A stretch of DNA of 64,000 bases from Caldilineaceae bacterium (GCA_020634815.1 JACKBA010000012.1:62001-126000), one strand, 5' to 3'. Positions 30,809-40,549 are shown, numbered from the stretch's first letter. Notes: a model not told the origin generated them from the sequence alone. Translations and numbers: made by a program.

Positions 30809-32158
30809 TCATTCCGCCGCGGCCTTCTCGGCGCGCAGTGTCTCGTAGGCTGACATCACCGCTCCGGCAAGCTTGGCTGAATCGTGGCGCCACGGGCGCT
30901 CGCTGTCCACCACATCATCCGTGAAGACGCGGTACGCGCGCGGCGGATCGCCGGGTGGCAGGGTGACCCAGTCCGAGTTGCCCGAGGGCGGCCGGCTCAC
31001 GTCGTAGTTGCTGTTGGCCAGCGCAACGGGAAAGGCGCCGGCTGCGTGCTCGTCGAGCTTGCGCAGGTGATCTACGACGCTGAACCCGTCTGTCTCACCG
31101 GCCTGGGTCGCCACATTGCACACATAGATACGCACGGCGGACGATGCGCAGATCGCGTCGCGGATGGAGTCGACCAGTAGGTTGGGCAGCACGCTGGTGA
31201 AAAAGCTCCCCGGTCCGGCCACAATCAGGTCGGCCTGGAGCAATGCCCGCACGGCTTCGGGATAGGCGCGGGCGTGCGCCGGCTGTAAGTAGACGCGCTC
31301 GATCTGGCCTGCGGCGCGCGGCAGCGCGCTCTCCCCCTCGACGATGCGCCACTCCATGCTGCCGTCGGGCTGCGCCTGCCTGACCTCGGCGCACAAGGTC
31401 ACATTCTCCAGCGTGCTGGGCAGGATCCGCCCGCGCACCGCCAGCACGCGGCTGCTTTCGGCAATGCCAGACTCAAAGCTGCCGGTAATCGCCGCCATGG
31501 TCGTGATGAAGATGTTGCCGAAGCTGTGCCCGCCCAATTCGTTGCCTGCGCCATTGTCGGATTCGGCAAAGCGGTACTGGAAGAGCCGCGTCATCAGCCC
31601 TTCCGCCTCGCTCAAGGCGGCAATGTTGTTGCGAAAGTCCCCCGGCGGCAGCATGCCGGTCTGGCGGCGCAGGCGCCCGCTGCTGCCGCCGTCGTCGGCT
31701 ACGGTGACGATGGCCGTGATGTTGTCGGTGTAGGCGCGCAGGCCGCGCAGGAGCTGCGGCATGCCCGTGCCGCCGCCGATCGCGACGATGCGCGGGCCGC
31801 TGCGCCGCTGCTGGCGCTGGAGAAATGCGCGCACCGCTTGTTGCCGGTCGGGCGTACTCAGCTCCGGCCATACCTGGTGAACGATGATGGCATGAAGGCG
31901 AAAGGCGCCGACGACCGCCAGCCCTGCGCCGGCCGTAAGAAAGATGACACCGCGCAGCCATTCAGGCAGAAAGCCCAGCATAAACCAATGGAGTGGCCCT
32001 TCGGTGAGAAAGATGTAGAGCAGGATGGCCAGGCCGAAGCTCGTCAGCAGGATGCCTGCCAGCGCGGCCAGCAGCCAGCGTTTGACGCCCAGTCCTGGTT
32101 TCAGGAACAGGGACCAGGTTCCTTCCGGGGTATGTGTGTCCTTGCTCCTTCGTGTCAT
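30809..32158 (-). CDS. yvcK: YvcK/GlmR-family protein with N-terminal membrane segment
   Basis: 449 residues from ATG 32158. After a cytoplasmic head come two membrane spans (about residues 25-85), then the YvcK/CofD-like domain: IVAIGGGTGMPQLLRGLR, VTVADDGGSSGRLRR, PPGDFRNNIAAL, GNIFITTMAAITG and VAGPGSFFTSVLPNLLV. YvcK (GlmR) binds UDP-GlcNAc and links carbon metabolism to cell-wall synthesis in Bacillus; mutants fail on gluconeogenic substrates. Here it lies 201 bases upstream of gap on the same strand. A perfect TATAAT is only 9 bases from the ATG, so the message may be leaderless. Confidence 0.9.
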   Translation of the reverse strand: MTRRSKDTHTPEGTWSLFLKPGLGVKRWLLAALAGILLTSFGLAILLYIFLTEGPLHWFMLGFLPEWLRGVIFLTAGAGLAVVGAFRLHAIIVHQVWPELSTPDRQQAVRAFLQRQQRRSGPRIVAIGGGTGMPQLLRGLRAYTDNITAIVTVADDGGSSGRLRRQTGMLPPGDFRNNIAALSEAEGLMTRLFQYRFAESDNGAGNELGGHSFGNIFITTMAAITGSFESGIAESSRVLAVRGRILPSTLENVTLCAEVRQAQPDGSMEWRIVEGESALPRAAGQIERVYLQPAHARAYPEAVRALLQADLIVAGPGSFFTSVLPNLLVDSIRDAICASSAVRIYVCNVATQAGETDGFSVVDHLRKLDEHAAGAFPVALANSNYDVSRPPSGNSDWVTLPPGDPPRAYRVFTDDVVDSERPWRHDSAKLAGAVMSAYETLRAEKAAAE

Positions 32159-32166
32159 AGAGCAGT

Positions 32167-32205
32167 CATTATAACATGGCATTCGGGGCACAAGGCGCTA
32201 TAATG
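32167..32205. promoter_or_regulatory. Divergent TATAAT boxes between yvcK and the AlbA_2 gene
   Basis: CATTATA (32167-32173) and TATAATG (32199-32205) form an inverted pair, giving a perfect -10 box on each strand. No good -35 was found for either. The rightward one fits a short leader with GGGAG before GTG 32231. Confidence 0.5.
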
Positions 32206-32230
32206 CCAGCAAGAAGGGAGACGAATTGCT

Positions 32231-33655
32231 GTGACGATGCGTTTGCGCAACCGAACGATGCATGCCGATGACCTCCAGCCATATCTGGCCGCCGGGCCAT
32301 CGGAACGCGTCGCTTATCTGCCGGCCAAGAGCGCCCGGCAGACGGTGGCGGAAACACTGGCGGCCATGGCCAATGCCGGCGGCGGCATCGCCATCCTCGG
32401 CGTGACCGCCAAAGGCACGCCGCAGGGCACTGTCGACGGCGCCGCGTTGCGCGATCTCGTCGTCGAGGCCAGCCTGCTCCCCGACCCGCCCCTGATCCTG
32501 CCCAGCGCGCAGAGCGTCACACTGGATGGCGGTGAGGTCGTCGCGGTGCTGGTGCCGGAGGGGCTGCCCCATGTCTACAACGTACGCGGCGTCTACCTGA
32601 CCCGCACCGGCGGCCAGAATCGCCCGCTGACGACGCCAGAGTTGCGCCAGTTGCTGCTCGACCGCGGCGAGAGCGGCTACGAAAGCCAGCCGGTCGAAGG
32701 CGCCGGCCTTGCCGACCTGGACGCGGCGCGCGTGAACCGCTATCTCGACCAGCTCGGCCTGCCGCCTGACGCCGACGCGGTCGACACGCTCATCGGTCGC
32801 GGCTGCGTCACGCGGCGCGGGGTCGACGGGTTGCCCGCGCCCGAGCCGGCGCCGACGGTGGCCGGCGTGCTCCTCTTTGGCCGCGAGCCGCAGCGCTATC
32901 TGCGCAGCGCCGAGGTGATCTGCGTGCGCTATGCCGGCACAGTCATGGGCGACGAGTTCGTGCGCCAGGATATCGGCGGTACGCTGGTGGAGCAGGCCAA
33001 GCAAGCCGAGACCTTTGTCACCGCCAACATGCGGCGCGGCATGCGCATCCGCGGCATGGCGCGCGAGGAGAGCACCGAGTATCCGCTGCCCGTCGTGCGT
33101 GAGGCCATCGTCAATGCCATCGCCCACCGCGACTACAGCATCCGCGGCGAGGGCATCCGCCTGCTCATGTTTAACGACCGGCTGGAGGTCTACAGCCCTG
33201 GGCGCCTGCCCGGTCACGTCACGCTGGCGAACCTGAAGGACGAGCGCTACAGCCGCAATGAGGCCATTGTCGCCGTGCTCACCGATCTTGGCTACATCGA
33301 GCGCCTCGGCTACGGCATCGACCGTATGATGGCCGCGATGCAGGAGGCGGGCCTGCCCGAGCCGGAGTTCGAAGAGACAGCGGCCGGTTTCCGTGTCACG
33401 CTGCGCTCAGCCGGCGACGACCTGGTGAGCGCGCAGCCGCAGGAGCAGCGCTGGCACCACGCCTTCCTCACCGAGCGGCAGGAGGCGGCACTGGCATTCG
33501 TGCGCGAGCACGGCCGCATCACCAACAGCGACCTGCAGGCGCTGGCGCCCGACGTTCACCCCGAGACCATTCGCCGTGACCTGGCCGATCTGGTCGACAA
33601 GAATCTCTTCATCCGCATCGGCTCCAAGCGCGCCACCTACTACATTTTGAAGTGA
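32231..33655 (+). CDS. AlbA_2 (Schlafen-like) ATP-binding transcriptional regulator
   Basis: 474 residues from GTG 32231. The N-terminal third is an AlbA_2 domain (ETLAAMANAGGGIAILGV, then GVYLTRTGGQNRP). The middle is the HATPase_c_4-type region with LPVVREAIVNAIAHRDYS and the glycine-rich segment IERLGYGIDRMMAAM. The C terminus has a DeoR-like winged helix (ERQEAALAFVREHGRITNSD, DVHPETIRRDLADLVDKN). Such proteins are usually annotated as regulators; ligand and targets are unknown. It is followed after 3 bases by an amidinotransferase-fold gene, perhaps its target or partner. Confidence 0.85.
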   Translation: MTMRLRNRTMHADDLQPYLAAGPSERVAYLPAKSARQTVAETLAAMANAGGGIAILGVTAKGTPQGTVDGAALRDLVVEASLLPDPPLILPSAQSVTLDGGEVVAVLVPEGLPHVYNVRGVYLTRTGGQNRPLTTPELRQLLLDRGESGYESQPVEGAGLADLDAARVNRYLDQLGLPPDADAVDTLIGRGCVTRRGVDGLPAPEPAPTVAGVLLFGREPQRYLRSAEVICVRYAGTVMGDEFVRQDIGGTLVEQAKQAETFVTANMRRGMRIRGMAREESTEYPLPVVREAIVNAIAHRDYSIRGEGIRLLMFNDRLEVYSPGRLPGHVTLANLKDERYSRNEAIVAVLTDLGYIERLGYGIDRMMAAMQEAGLPEPEFEETAAGFRVTLRSAGDDLVSAQPQEQRWHHAFLTERQEAALAFVREHGRITNSDLQALAPDVHPETIRRDLADLVDKNLFIRIGSKRATYYILK

Positions 33656-33658
33656 CCC

Positions 33659-34540
33659 ATGAACGACCAAATCAACAGCCAGTCCATGGTGGCGCCGCTG
33701 CACTGGTGTCTGATGAAGCGGCCGGTCGCATCGCACCGCAGCCAGGCCGCGATCGACGAGCAGTGGCAGGCGCTCAACTACACCGGCCAGCCGCTGCTGG
33801 CACGCGTCGAGGCGCAGCACGACACGCTGGTAGATCTGCTGGCGCGCCAGGGCGTGGAGTTGGTCTACCTGCCGGAAGATGACGAGGCCGGCCTGGACTC
33901 GATTTACACGCACGATCCGATCGTCACCGTGGCGGGCGGGGTCATTCTGGGGCGCATGGGCAAGGCGTTGCGTGCCGGCGAACCCGACGCGGCGGCGGCC
34001 ATGCTTGCGGAGCTTGGCGTGCCCGTTCTCGGGCGAATCACCGGCGACGGCAGGCTGGAGGGCGGCGATGTCTGCTGGCTGGATGAACGCACGGTTGCCG
34101 TGGGACAGGGCTATCGCACCAACGCCGAGGGGATTCGCCAATTGCGCGCGTTGCTGGGTGAGCGGGTCGACGAAGTCATTACCGTCCCCCTGCCGCACTG
34201 GACCGGACCGGACGACTGCCTGCACCTGCTTTCCTTCATCAGCCCCGTCGACACGCGCAAGGCCGTCGTCTACTCGCGGCTCATGCCGGTGCCCTTCCGC
34301 CAGCTACTGCTCGAGCGCAGTTGGGAGTTGATCGAAGTGCCCGACGCCGAGTATGACAGCATGGCCTGCAATGTGCTGGCCGTGGCGCCGGGGCGGTGCA
34401 TCATGCTGGCTGGCAATCCCGTAACCCAGGCGCGCCTGGAAGCCGCCGGTGTTGCCGTCACGACCTTCGAGGGCGACGATCTCTGCTTGAAGGGCGGCGG
34501 GGGACCCACTTGCCTGACGCGGCCGTTATATCGAGCGTAG
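33659..34540 (+). CDS. Dimethylarginine dimethylaminohydrolase-like amidinotransferase-fold enzyme
   Basis: 293 residues of the guanidino-modifying enzyme family (DDAH, arginine deiminase and related). The substrate-binding and catalytic features expected are DSIYTHDPIV, GDGRLEGGDVCWL, the catalytic His in DDCLHLLSFI and the nucleophilic Cys in GGGGPTCLTRPLY at the end. The family hydrolyses arginine or methylated arginine to citrulline; which substrate is used here cannot be told. Begins 3 bases after the regulator gene with no strong ribosome-binding site, so translational coupling is likely. A small GGCGGT/ACCGCC hairpin follows. Confidence 0.85.
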   Translation: MNDQINSQSMVAPLHWCLMKRPVASHRSQAAIDEQWQALNYTGQPLLARVEAQHDTLVDLLARQGVELVYLPEDDEAGLDSIYTHDPIVTVAGGVILGRMGKALRAGEPDAAAAMLAELGVPVLGRITGDGRLEGGDVCWLDERTVAVGQGYRTNAEGIRQLRALLGERVDEVITVPLPHWTGPDDCLHLLSFISPVDTRKAVVYSRLMPVPFRQLLLERSWELIEVPDAEYDSMACNVLAVAPGRCIMLAGNPVTQARLEAAGVAVTTFEGDDLCLKGGGGPTCLTRPLYRA

Positions 34541-34614
34541 TCCAGGCGGTCGCACCGCCTCTGTTCGCGTCGGGAATGGCGGAGGCGATTACACGTCCCC
34601 GTGGCAGGCCGCGC

Positions 34615-34620
34615 TATAAT
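34615..34620 (+). promoter_or_regulatory. Possible -10 box upstream of the thiolase gene
   Basis: GCGCTATAATGGCAGG contains a perfect TATAAT, closely resembling the GCGCTATAATGCCAGC at 32195-32210. No clear -35 at 16-18 bases. It would give a leader of about 85 bases. Confidence 0.4.
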
Positions 34621-34709
34621 GGCAGGATAGCCACGATTTCTGATGCAATCGGACATGCCTGGCGCATTCGACGGTCGTTCGATGCGCTGGCGTGTGATGA
34701 GGAGGTTTC

Positions 34710-35873
34710 ATGCGTTCCGTATCGATTATCGGCATTGGCCAGACGCCGGTTGGCGAACTGTGGGAGCAGTCGGCCCGGCAGCTTGCCTACGATGCGATTT
34801 CCAGCGCGCTGGCGGATGCCAATGTCGAGCGCGCCGACGCGCTCTTTGTGGGCAACATGCTCAGCGGCAACCTGCTCGACCAGGAGCATCTGGGCACGCT
34901 CGTGGCGGATGTCTGCGGGCTGCACGGCGTCGAAGCGGCGAAGGTCGAGGCGGCCTGTGCCAGCGGTGCGGCGGCACTGCGCGTGGGCACCATGGCCGTC
35001 GCCAGCGGCTTTCACGACATCGTGGTCGTGGCCGGGCTGGAAAAAATGACCGACACCGTCGGCAAGGACACCACGGCCGGGTTGGCCACCGCGGCGGACG
35101 CCGAATACGAGGCGCTGCACGGCGTCAGTTTTGTTGGCCTGAACGCTCTAATTATGCAGCGTTATATGTACGAATTCGACGTGCCGCTCGATGCCTTCGC
35201 CGGCTTCAGCATCAACGCCCATCGCAACGGCGCGCACAATCCCAACGCCATGTTCCAGGAGGCGATTGCACTGGAGGATTACCTGCGCGCGCCGGTGATT
35301 GCCACGCCGATCAATATCATGGATAGCAGCCCGGTCTGCGATGGGTCAGCAGCGGTGGTATTAGCGCCGACAGAGTGGGCGCACAAGTTCACGACCGGCC
35401 ATCACCGCGGGGCCGTGCAGATCCTGGCCAGTGCCAGCGCCAACGACACGCTGGCCGTACACGATCGCCGCGACCCGCTCTTCTTGCAGGCGGCCAACAT
35501 CAGCAGCCAGAAAGCGCTGCGCCAGGCCGGCATCGGGCAGGAAGAACTGGATTTCTTCGAACTGCACGATGCATTCACGATCATGACGGCGCTGAGCCTG
35601 GAGGCGAATGGCTTTGCACGGCGCGGCGAAGGCTGGCGGCTGGCGCACGAAGGCGAGATCGGCATTGGCGGCCGGCTGCCCATCAGCACCATGGGTGGGC
35701 TGAAGAGCCGCGGTCACCCCGTCGGCGCCACCGGCGTCTACCAGATCGTGGAGAGCGTGCTGCAACTGACGGGTGGCGCTGGCGCCAATCAGGTGGCCAA
35801 TGCCCGGCTGGGTATGGCGCAGAATATCGGCGGCAGCGGTGCGACCATCGTGACGCACATCCTGGGCAGCTAG
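34710..35873 (+). CDS. Thiolase-family protein (acetyl-CoA acetyltransferase/SCP-x-like)
   Basis: 387 residues. Thiolase nucleophile Cys in VEAACASGAAALRVG, the conserved His/Asp block FFELHDAFTIMTAL and the C-terminal GGLKSRGHPVGATGVYQ loop. This is the SCP-x-like branch that works with a DUF35 zinc-ribbon/OB-fold partner, as in archaeal acetoacetyl-CoA thiolase-HMG-CoA synthase complexes and steroid side-chain thiolases; substrate here is unknown. GAGGAGG precedes the ATG. The DUF35 partner, split in two, starts 276 bases downstream beyond a terminator. Confidence 0.9.
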   Translation: MRSVSIIGIGQTPVGELWEQSARQLAYDAISSALADANVERADALFVGNMLSGNLLDQEHLGTLVADVCGLHGVEAAKVEAACASGAAALRVGTMAVASGFHDIVVVAGLEKMTDTVGKDTTAGLATAADAEYEALHGVSFVGLNALIMQRYMYEFDVPLDAFAGFSINAHRNGAHNPNAMFQEAIALEDYLRAPVIATPINIMDSSPVCDGSAAVVLAPTEWAHKFTTGHHRGAVQILASASANDTLAVHDRRDPLFLQAANISSQKALRQAGIGQEELDFFELHDAFTIMTALSLEANGFARRGEGWRLAHEGEIGIGGRLPISTMGGLKSRGHPVGATGVYQIVESVLQLTGGAGANQVANARLGMAQNIGGSGATIVTHILGS

Positions 35874-35901
35874 CCGGCGCTTGTGCAATCGACATGACTG
35901 T

Positions 35902-35936
35902 GAGCGGACGGGCTGCCAGCCCGTCCGCTCGTTTTT
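35902..35936 (+). terminator. Terminator after the thiolase gene
   Basis: Perfect 13-bp stem GAGCGGACGGGCT (35902-35914) / AGCCCGTCCGCTC (35918-35930) with a 3-base loop and TTTTT at 35932-35936. Confidence 0.85.
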
Positions 35937-36149
35937 CAAGAGGGGAGACAGGCCAATTGGTAGTGGAATTTCCTGGTGGAATTTGCTCATTTTCACTGTC
36001 AAAACCTATCAGGTTGGCAGTTTCCCAGGGCAGATAGGAATTGAGAGTCCATAATTGCTACCATGGCGTTCGTACGATTTGGTACAGGCAACGGGAGGCA
36101 ACCAGGCCTTCCATGACAAGTGGTAGATTTGAATAGAAGGTAGATAGAT

Positions 36150-36377
36150 ATGGCTATTCCAAATATGTGGCGGACCAAGAAACAGCGTTATAGTTTGCAC
36201 GGCGATGTGTGCGATCACTGCACCCAGGCGGTGTTCCCGCCGCGCCAGGTCTGCCCGCACTGCCATAAGCCGATGCACGGAGCGCGTGAGGAACGCGCGG
36301 CTGCACCGGCGTTCGACTTCGGCGCGATCGTCAACGCTGTGCCCGTCATGCAGCAGGCCATGGTTGGGGACGACTGA
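36150..36377 (+). CDS. DUF35-type zinc-ribbon protein, N-terminal half
   Basis: 75 residues. WRTKKQRYSLHGDVCDHC and FPPRQVCPHCHKP form the rubredoxin-like Cys4 ribbon that opens DUF35 proteins. The remaining 40 residues are Ala-rich and not conserved, and the expected OB fold is missing; it is encoded by the next gene. The stop overlaps the next start (TGATG). DUF35 proteins support thiolases and related acyl-CoA enzymes, so this probably works with the upstream thiolase. Either a natural gene split or an old insertion/frameshift. Confidence 0.8.
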   Translation: MAIPNMWRTKKQRYSLHGDVCDHCTQAVFPPRQVCPHCHKPMHGAREERAAAPAFDFGAIVNAVPVMQQAMVGDD

Positions 36378-36694
36378 TGACCGGGCATTTGGGCAGCAAC
36401 CGGCCCGGTGGCGTAACCTCACCTCTCAGCGGAAGAGGTGAGGTTTTTAGTTTCACCACGATGTATAACGTGCCGCAGGGCTATGAAGACCAGAAGCCGT
36501 ACACAGTGGCACTGGTCAAGCTCGACGAAGGCCCCATGGTGACGGCGCAGTTGACCGACGTCAACGCCAGCGACGTCAAGATCGGTATGCGCGTGGAGAT
36601 GGTGACGCGCAAGCTCCGCGAGGAAGGCGACGAGGGGCAGATTATCTACGGCTACAAGTTTCGTCCCATCCTCGTGGTTGGCGCGGCAAACTGA
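36377..36694 (+). CDS. DUF35-type OB-fold protein, C-terminal half
   Basis: 105 residues. LSGRGEVFSFTTMYNVPQGY, PYTVALVKLDEGPMVTAQL and EMVTRKLREEGDEGQIIYGY are the OB-fold half of DUF35 proteins. Residues 1-15 are not conserved. Codons for the LSGRGEV motif fall inside a perfect 12-bp hairpin followed by T5. ATG 36377 overlaps the stop of the zinc-ribbon gene by one base and has no separate ribosome-binding site, so it depends on coupling to the upstream gene. Confidence 0.8.
   Translation: MTGHLGSNRPGGVTSPLSGRGEVFSFTTMYNVPQGYEDQKPYTVALVKLDEGPMVTAQLTDVNASDVKIGMRVEMVTRKLREEGDEGQIIYGYKFRPILVVGAAN
36415..36448 (+). terminator. Terminator-shaped hairpin inside the OB-fold reading frame
   Basis: AACCTCACCTCT (36415-36426) pairs perfectly with AGAGGTGAGGTT (36434-36445); loop of 7; T-run 36444-36448. 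It has every feature of an intrinsic terminator but lies within codons 13-24 of the OB-fold gene. Translating ribosomes would be expected to suppress it, so it may make transcription depend on translation. Confidence 0.7.
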
Positions 36695-36747
36695 ACCACT
36701 CCCTGGCTGATAGCAACCACCCCTCAGGTAATTGAACACAGCTTGCG

Positions 36748-36788
36748 CGGCACCGGCTATCGGATGATCAAGGCCGGTGCCGTTTTTT
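36748..36788 (+). terminator. Terminator after the OB-fold gene
   Basis: CGGCACCGGC (36748-36757) / GCCGGTGCCG (36773-36782), perfect 10-bp stem with a 15-base loop, then T6. Confidence 0.85.
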
Positions 36789-36867
36789 GGTTTCCCAACG
36801 ATAGTTCGTTTGACCAGTGCGACGCGCTCCGGGGCTGACGCCGCCAATTTTCTGTGACGCGCCATCG

Positions 36868-36896
36868 TTGACGTGACGCCGAAATCCCGATACAAT
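36868..36896 (+). promoter_or_regulatory. Promoter of radA
   Basis: TTGACG (36868-36873), 17-base spacer, TACAAT (36891-36896); both boxes match consensus at 5 of 6 positions. Predicted leader about 30 bases containing AAGGAG. Confidence 0.8.
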
Positions 36897-36931
36897 ATCC
36901 GCACAAATGTTCTGAATTCAAGGAGTGCACT

Positions 36932-38317
<1,386 letters not shown>

Positions 38318-38346
38318 ACGACAGGCAAAGCCATGTGCGGTATACT
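38318..38346 (+). promoter_or_regulatory. Putative promoter of the PA14 protein gene
   Basis: ACGACA (38318-38323), 17-base spacer, TATACT (38341-38346). The ATG is only 15 bases beyond the -10, so the leader would be very short, with GGGA next to the start codon. Confidence 0.5.
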
Positions 38347-38360
38347 GGATATAGGGACCT

Positions 38361-39548
38361 ATGAACAGATACCGCTGGCTTCTCCTGATCACTATCGTCT
38401 GGCTAACGGCACTTCCGCGCTCCGTCAGCGCCGGGCCGTTGTACCAGATTCAGGCCGTCACGGCGACGGTCAAGTTTGCGCTCGTCAACCTCTACCTCCA
38501 ACCAAGCCAGTCGTCGGCGGTCATCGGCACGGTGACCGCGGGCTGGACGTGCGACGTCGAGGGGCGTAACGACGCTGCGTCGTGGCTGTTAGTGACGTGC
38601 AGCGCCAGCCGCGGCTGGATCGACCGGCGCCTGGTCACCGTGACGGGCGACCTGGACGGCGTGCTCGTGGTCGATTCGAACATTCTTGCGGCGCCACCAC
38701 CGGCCGCGGCGACCCCGGTGCCGACCGCAACCGCGCCACCCGCTACGCCGCCGCCGACCTTCAACGGCTGGAAAGTCTCCTATTTCAACAATCCAAACCT
38801 GCAGGGTGCGCCGGTTGCCTATGCCGATGTGTCGTTCATCGATTTCCGCTGGGGCTACGAATCACCGACGCCGGTGGTGCCGGTGGACTACTTCTCGGCG
38901 CGCTTTGAGCGCACGCTGGATCTGCCGCAGGGCTACTATCAATTTACCATCCAGGCAGATGATGGCGTGCGGCTTTGGCTGAATGACAGGCTGCTCGTCG
39001 ATGAGTGGCATGGCGCAAGCGGCTCGACCTATTCCAGCGGCGCCATGCTGAACGGGCGCTACACCGTGCGGCTGGAATACCTCGAATTGGTGGCGCTCGC
39101 CAGCATCCGCTTCACCTACGACTATTCGCAGCAGGCGCCGCCGTGGACCGCCAGTTACTACAATGGGGCGCCGACGCGCGGCGAGCTGCTGCACACGCAA
39201 CTGGAGAATGCCGGAACGGTGCAGTTGGAGCGGAACTGGGGCTTTGCGTCGCCGATGCCGGGCGCGGTCCCGGTCGACTTCTGGAATGGCCGCTGGACCG
39301 GGCAATTCTACTTCGAAGGCGGCAACTACTACTTCCGCGCCCGTTCGGATGACGGCGTGCGCGTCTACCTCGACCAGACGATGGTCATCGACGTGTGGCG
39401 CGATGGCTACACCGACACGACCAACCGCTTCGTCGGCGTTGGCGGCGGGAAACACACCGTCACGGTGGACTACTACGATCGAACCGGGCAGGCGTTTTTG
39501 CAGGTGTGGTGGTACAAGGATACGACGGCGCCCGGCGTCACGCCATAG
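38361..39548 (+). CDS. Secreted protein with SH3-like and two PA14 domains
   Basis: 395 residues. Signal peptide at residues 1-25 with cleavage near SVSAG. Residues 30-105 resemble a bacterial SH3-like domain (NLYLQPSQSSAVIGTVTAG, RGWIDRRLV). A Pro/Ala/Thr-rich linker at 110-133 leads to two PA14 domains (about 135-255 and 262-390), each with the hallmark DDGVRLWLNDRLLVDEW / DDGVRVYLDQTMVIDVW. PA14 domains bind carbohydrates or mediate adhesion. Probably extracellular or wall-associated; the ligand is unknown. Confidence 0.85.
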   Translation: MNRYRWLLLITIVWLTALPRSVSAGPLYQIQAVTATVKFALVNLYLQPSQSSAVIGTVTAGWTCDVEGRNDAASWLLVTCSASRGWIDRRLVTVTGDLDGVLVVDSNILAAPPPAAATPVPTATAPPATPPPTFNGWKVSYFNNPNLQGAPVAYADVSFIDFRWGYESPTPVVPVDYFSARFERTLDLPQGYYQFTIQADDGVRLWLNDRLLVDEWHGASGSTYSSGAMLNGRYTVRLEYLELVALASIRFTYDYSQQAPPWTASYYNGAPTRGELLHTQLENAGTVQLERNWGFASPMPGAVPVDFWNGRWTGQFYFEGGNYYFRARSDDGVRVYLDQTMVIDVWRDGYTDTTNRFVGVGGGKHTVTVDYYDRTGQAFLQVWWYKDTTAPGVTP

Positions 39549-39553
39549 TGGGT

Positions 39554-39591
39554 GAGGAGTAATGTGTGAGAAGTGAGGCGTAATGCGTGAG
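39554..39591. repeat. Word-repeat (GAGGMGTAATGYGTGAG) after the PA14 gene
   Basis: Two 17-base copies, 39554-39570 and 39575-39591, identical at 15 of 17 positions. Unlike the other word repeats here, no complementary arm was found nearby. Confidence 0.65.
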
Positions 39592-39718
39592 GCGTGCGGG
39601 TGACGAGGGATCGTGCTGGTTGTGCACAGTGTGCGGTATCGACTACGCAACTTCTCCGGCTTTGCTGCGTAAAGTCTGATGAAGGACTTCACGCGTATTT
39701 CGATTCCGGGGAGGGATT

Positions 39719-40549
39719 ATGCGAATCGCCAATGACAACAAGCAACTGCTGTGGGGCCTCCTGCTGATTGCACTGGGCGGCTTCTTTCTCTTGCAGGTTA
39801 CAGGGATTCTGGGCGTACTGAGCGGACTGTTCTGGTCGCTGGCCTTTGGTGCGGCCGGGGCGGCATTCCTGTATGTCTTCTTCACGAACCTGCACGATCG
39901 CTGGTGGGCAGCGATTCCCGGCTTCACGCTCATGGGGCTGGCGGCTACGGTCTTCTACTCGCGCTTCGCCCCGCCGATCATTTCCGGCATGACGGGCGCA
40001 GTCTTTCTGGGCTCGATCGGGGCAGGCTTTCTGGCCATCTTCTTCACCAATCCGCGGCGCTGGTGGGCGTTGATTCCCGGCGGCGCGCTCTTCTCGGTGG
40101 CGGGGGTCGCTGCGCTGGACGCACTGCCCTTTGCCTTCATCAACCCCGGCAGCCTGCTCTTCATCGGCCTGGGGGCGACCTTTGGCGTGCTCGGACTGAT
40201 GTCGACCTACCTGGGACAGAATCTGCGCTGGGCCTATATCCCGGCGGCGATCCTGCTCGTTCTGGGCCTGGTCATCGTCACACCGTTTGTGGGGATGCTG
40301 GGGTGGGTCTGGCCGCTGGCGCTCATCGGCGCTGGGGCGTACCTGGTGTTGCGGCGCTCAGGTGCGAGAGATCTGCCGGTTCCGGCGCAGCCGCATGGTG
40401 CGACACCGCAGCCGCCGGTCTGGTACTCGGATACCGGGAGTGTGGTCGACGGCGAATCGGTGGTGGTGTCGGCTGCCGACTTCCAACCGAACGAGGTTGA
40501 AGTGAGCAAGCAAGAGCCGGTCGCGGCGGAGCCGGCTGCCCTGCGCTAG
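39719..40549 (+). CDS. Polytopic membrane protein of unknown function
   Basis: 276 residues. Six or seven hydrophobic spans fill residues 8-210, with repeated hairpin-like units (LLIALGGFFLLQV, FFTNLHDRWWAAIPGF, FFTNPRRWWALIPGG), suggesting internal duplication. A soluble tail of about 65 residues rich in Pro, Val and Glu follows. It recalls LiaF/DUF5668-type membrane modules, but no motif decides a function. GGGGAGGG precedes the ATG, and a good terminator follows. Confidence 0.75.
   Translation: MRIANDNKQLLWGLLLIALGGFFLLQVTGILGVLSGLFWSLAFGAAGAAFLYVFFTNLHDRWWAAIPGFTLMGLAATVFYSRFAPPIISGMTGAVFLGSIGAGFLAIFFTNPRRWWALIPGGALFSVAGVAALDALPFAFINPGSLLFIGLGATFGVLGLMSTYLGQNLRWAYIPAAILLVLGLVIVTPFVGMLGWVWPLALIGAGAYLVLRRSGARDLPVPAQPHGATPQPPVWYSDTGSVVDGESVVVSAADFQPNEVEVSKQEPVAAEPAALR

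Noticed and set aside
38862..39692. 276-residue open frame antisense to the PA14 gene
   Set aside because: Translates the word repeats and the opposite strand of PA14 into His-rich sequence; no family pattern.
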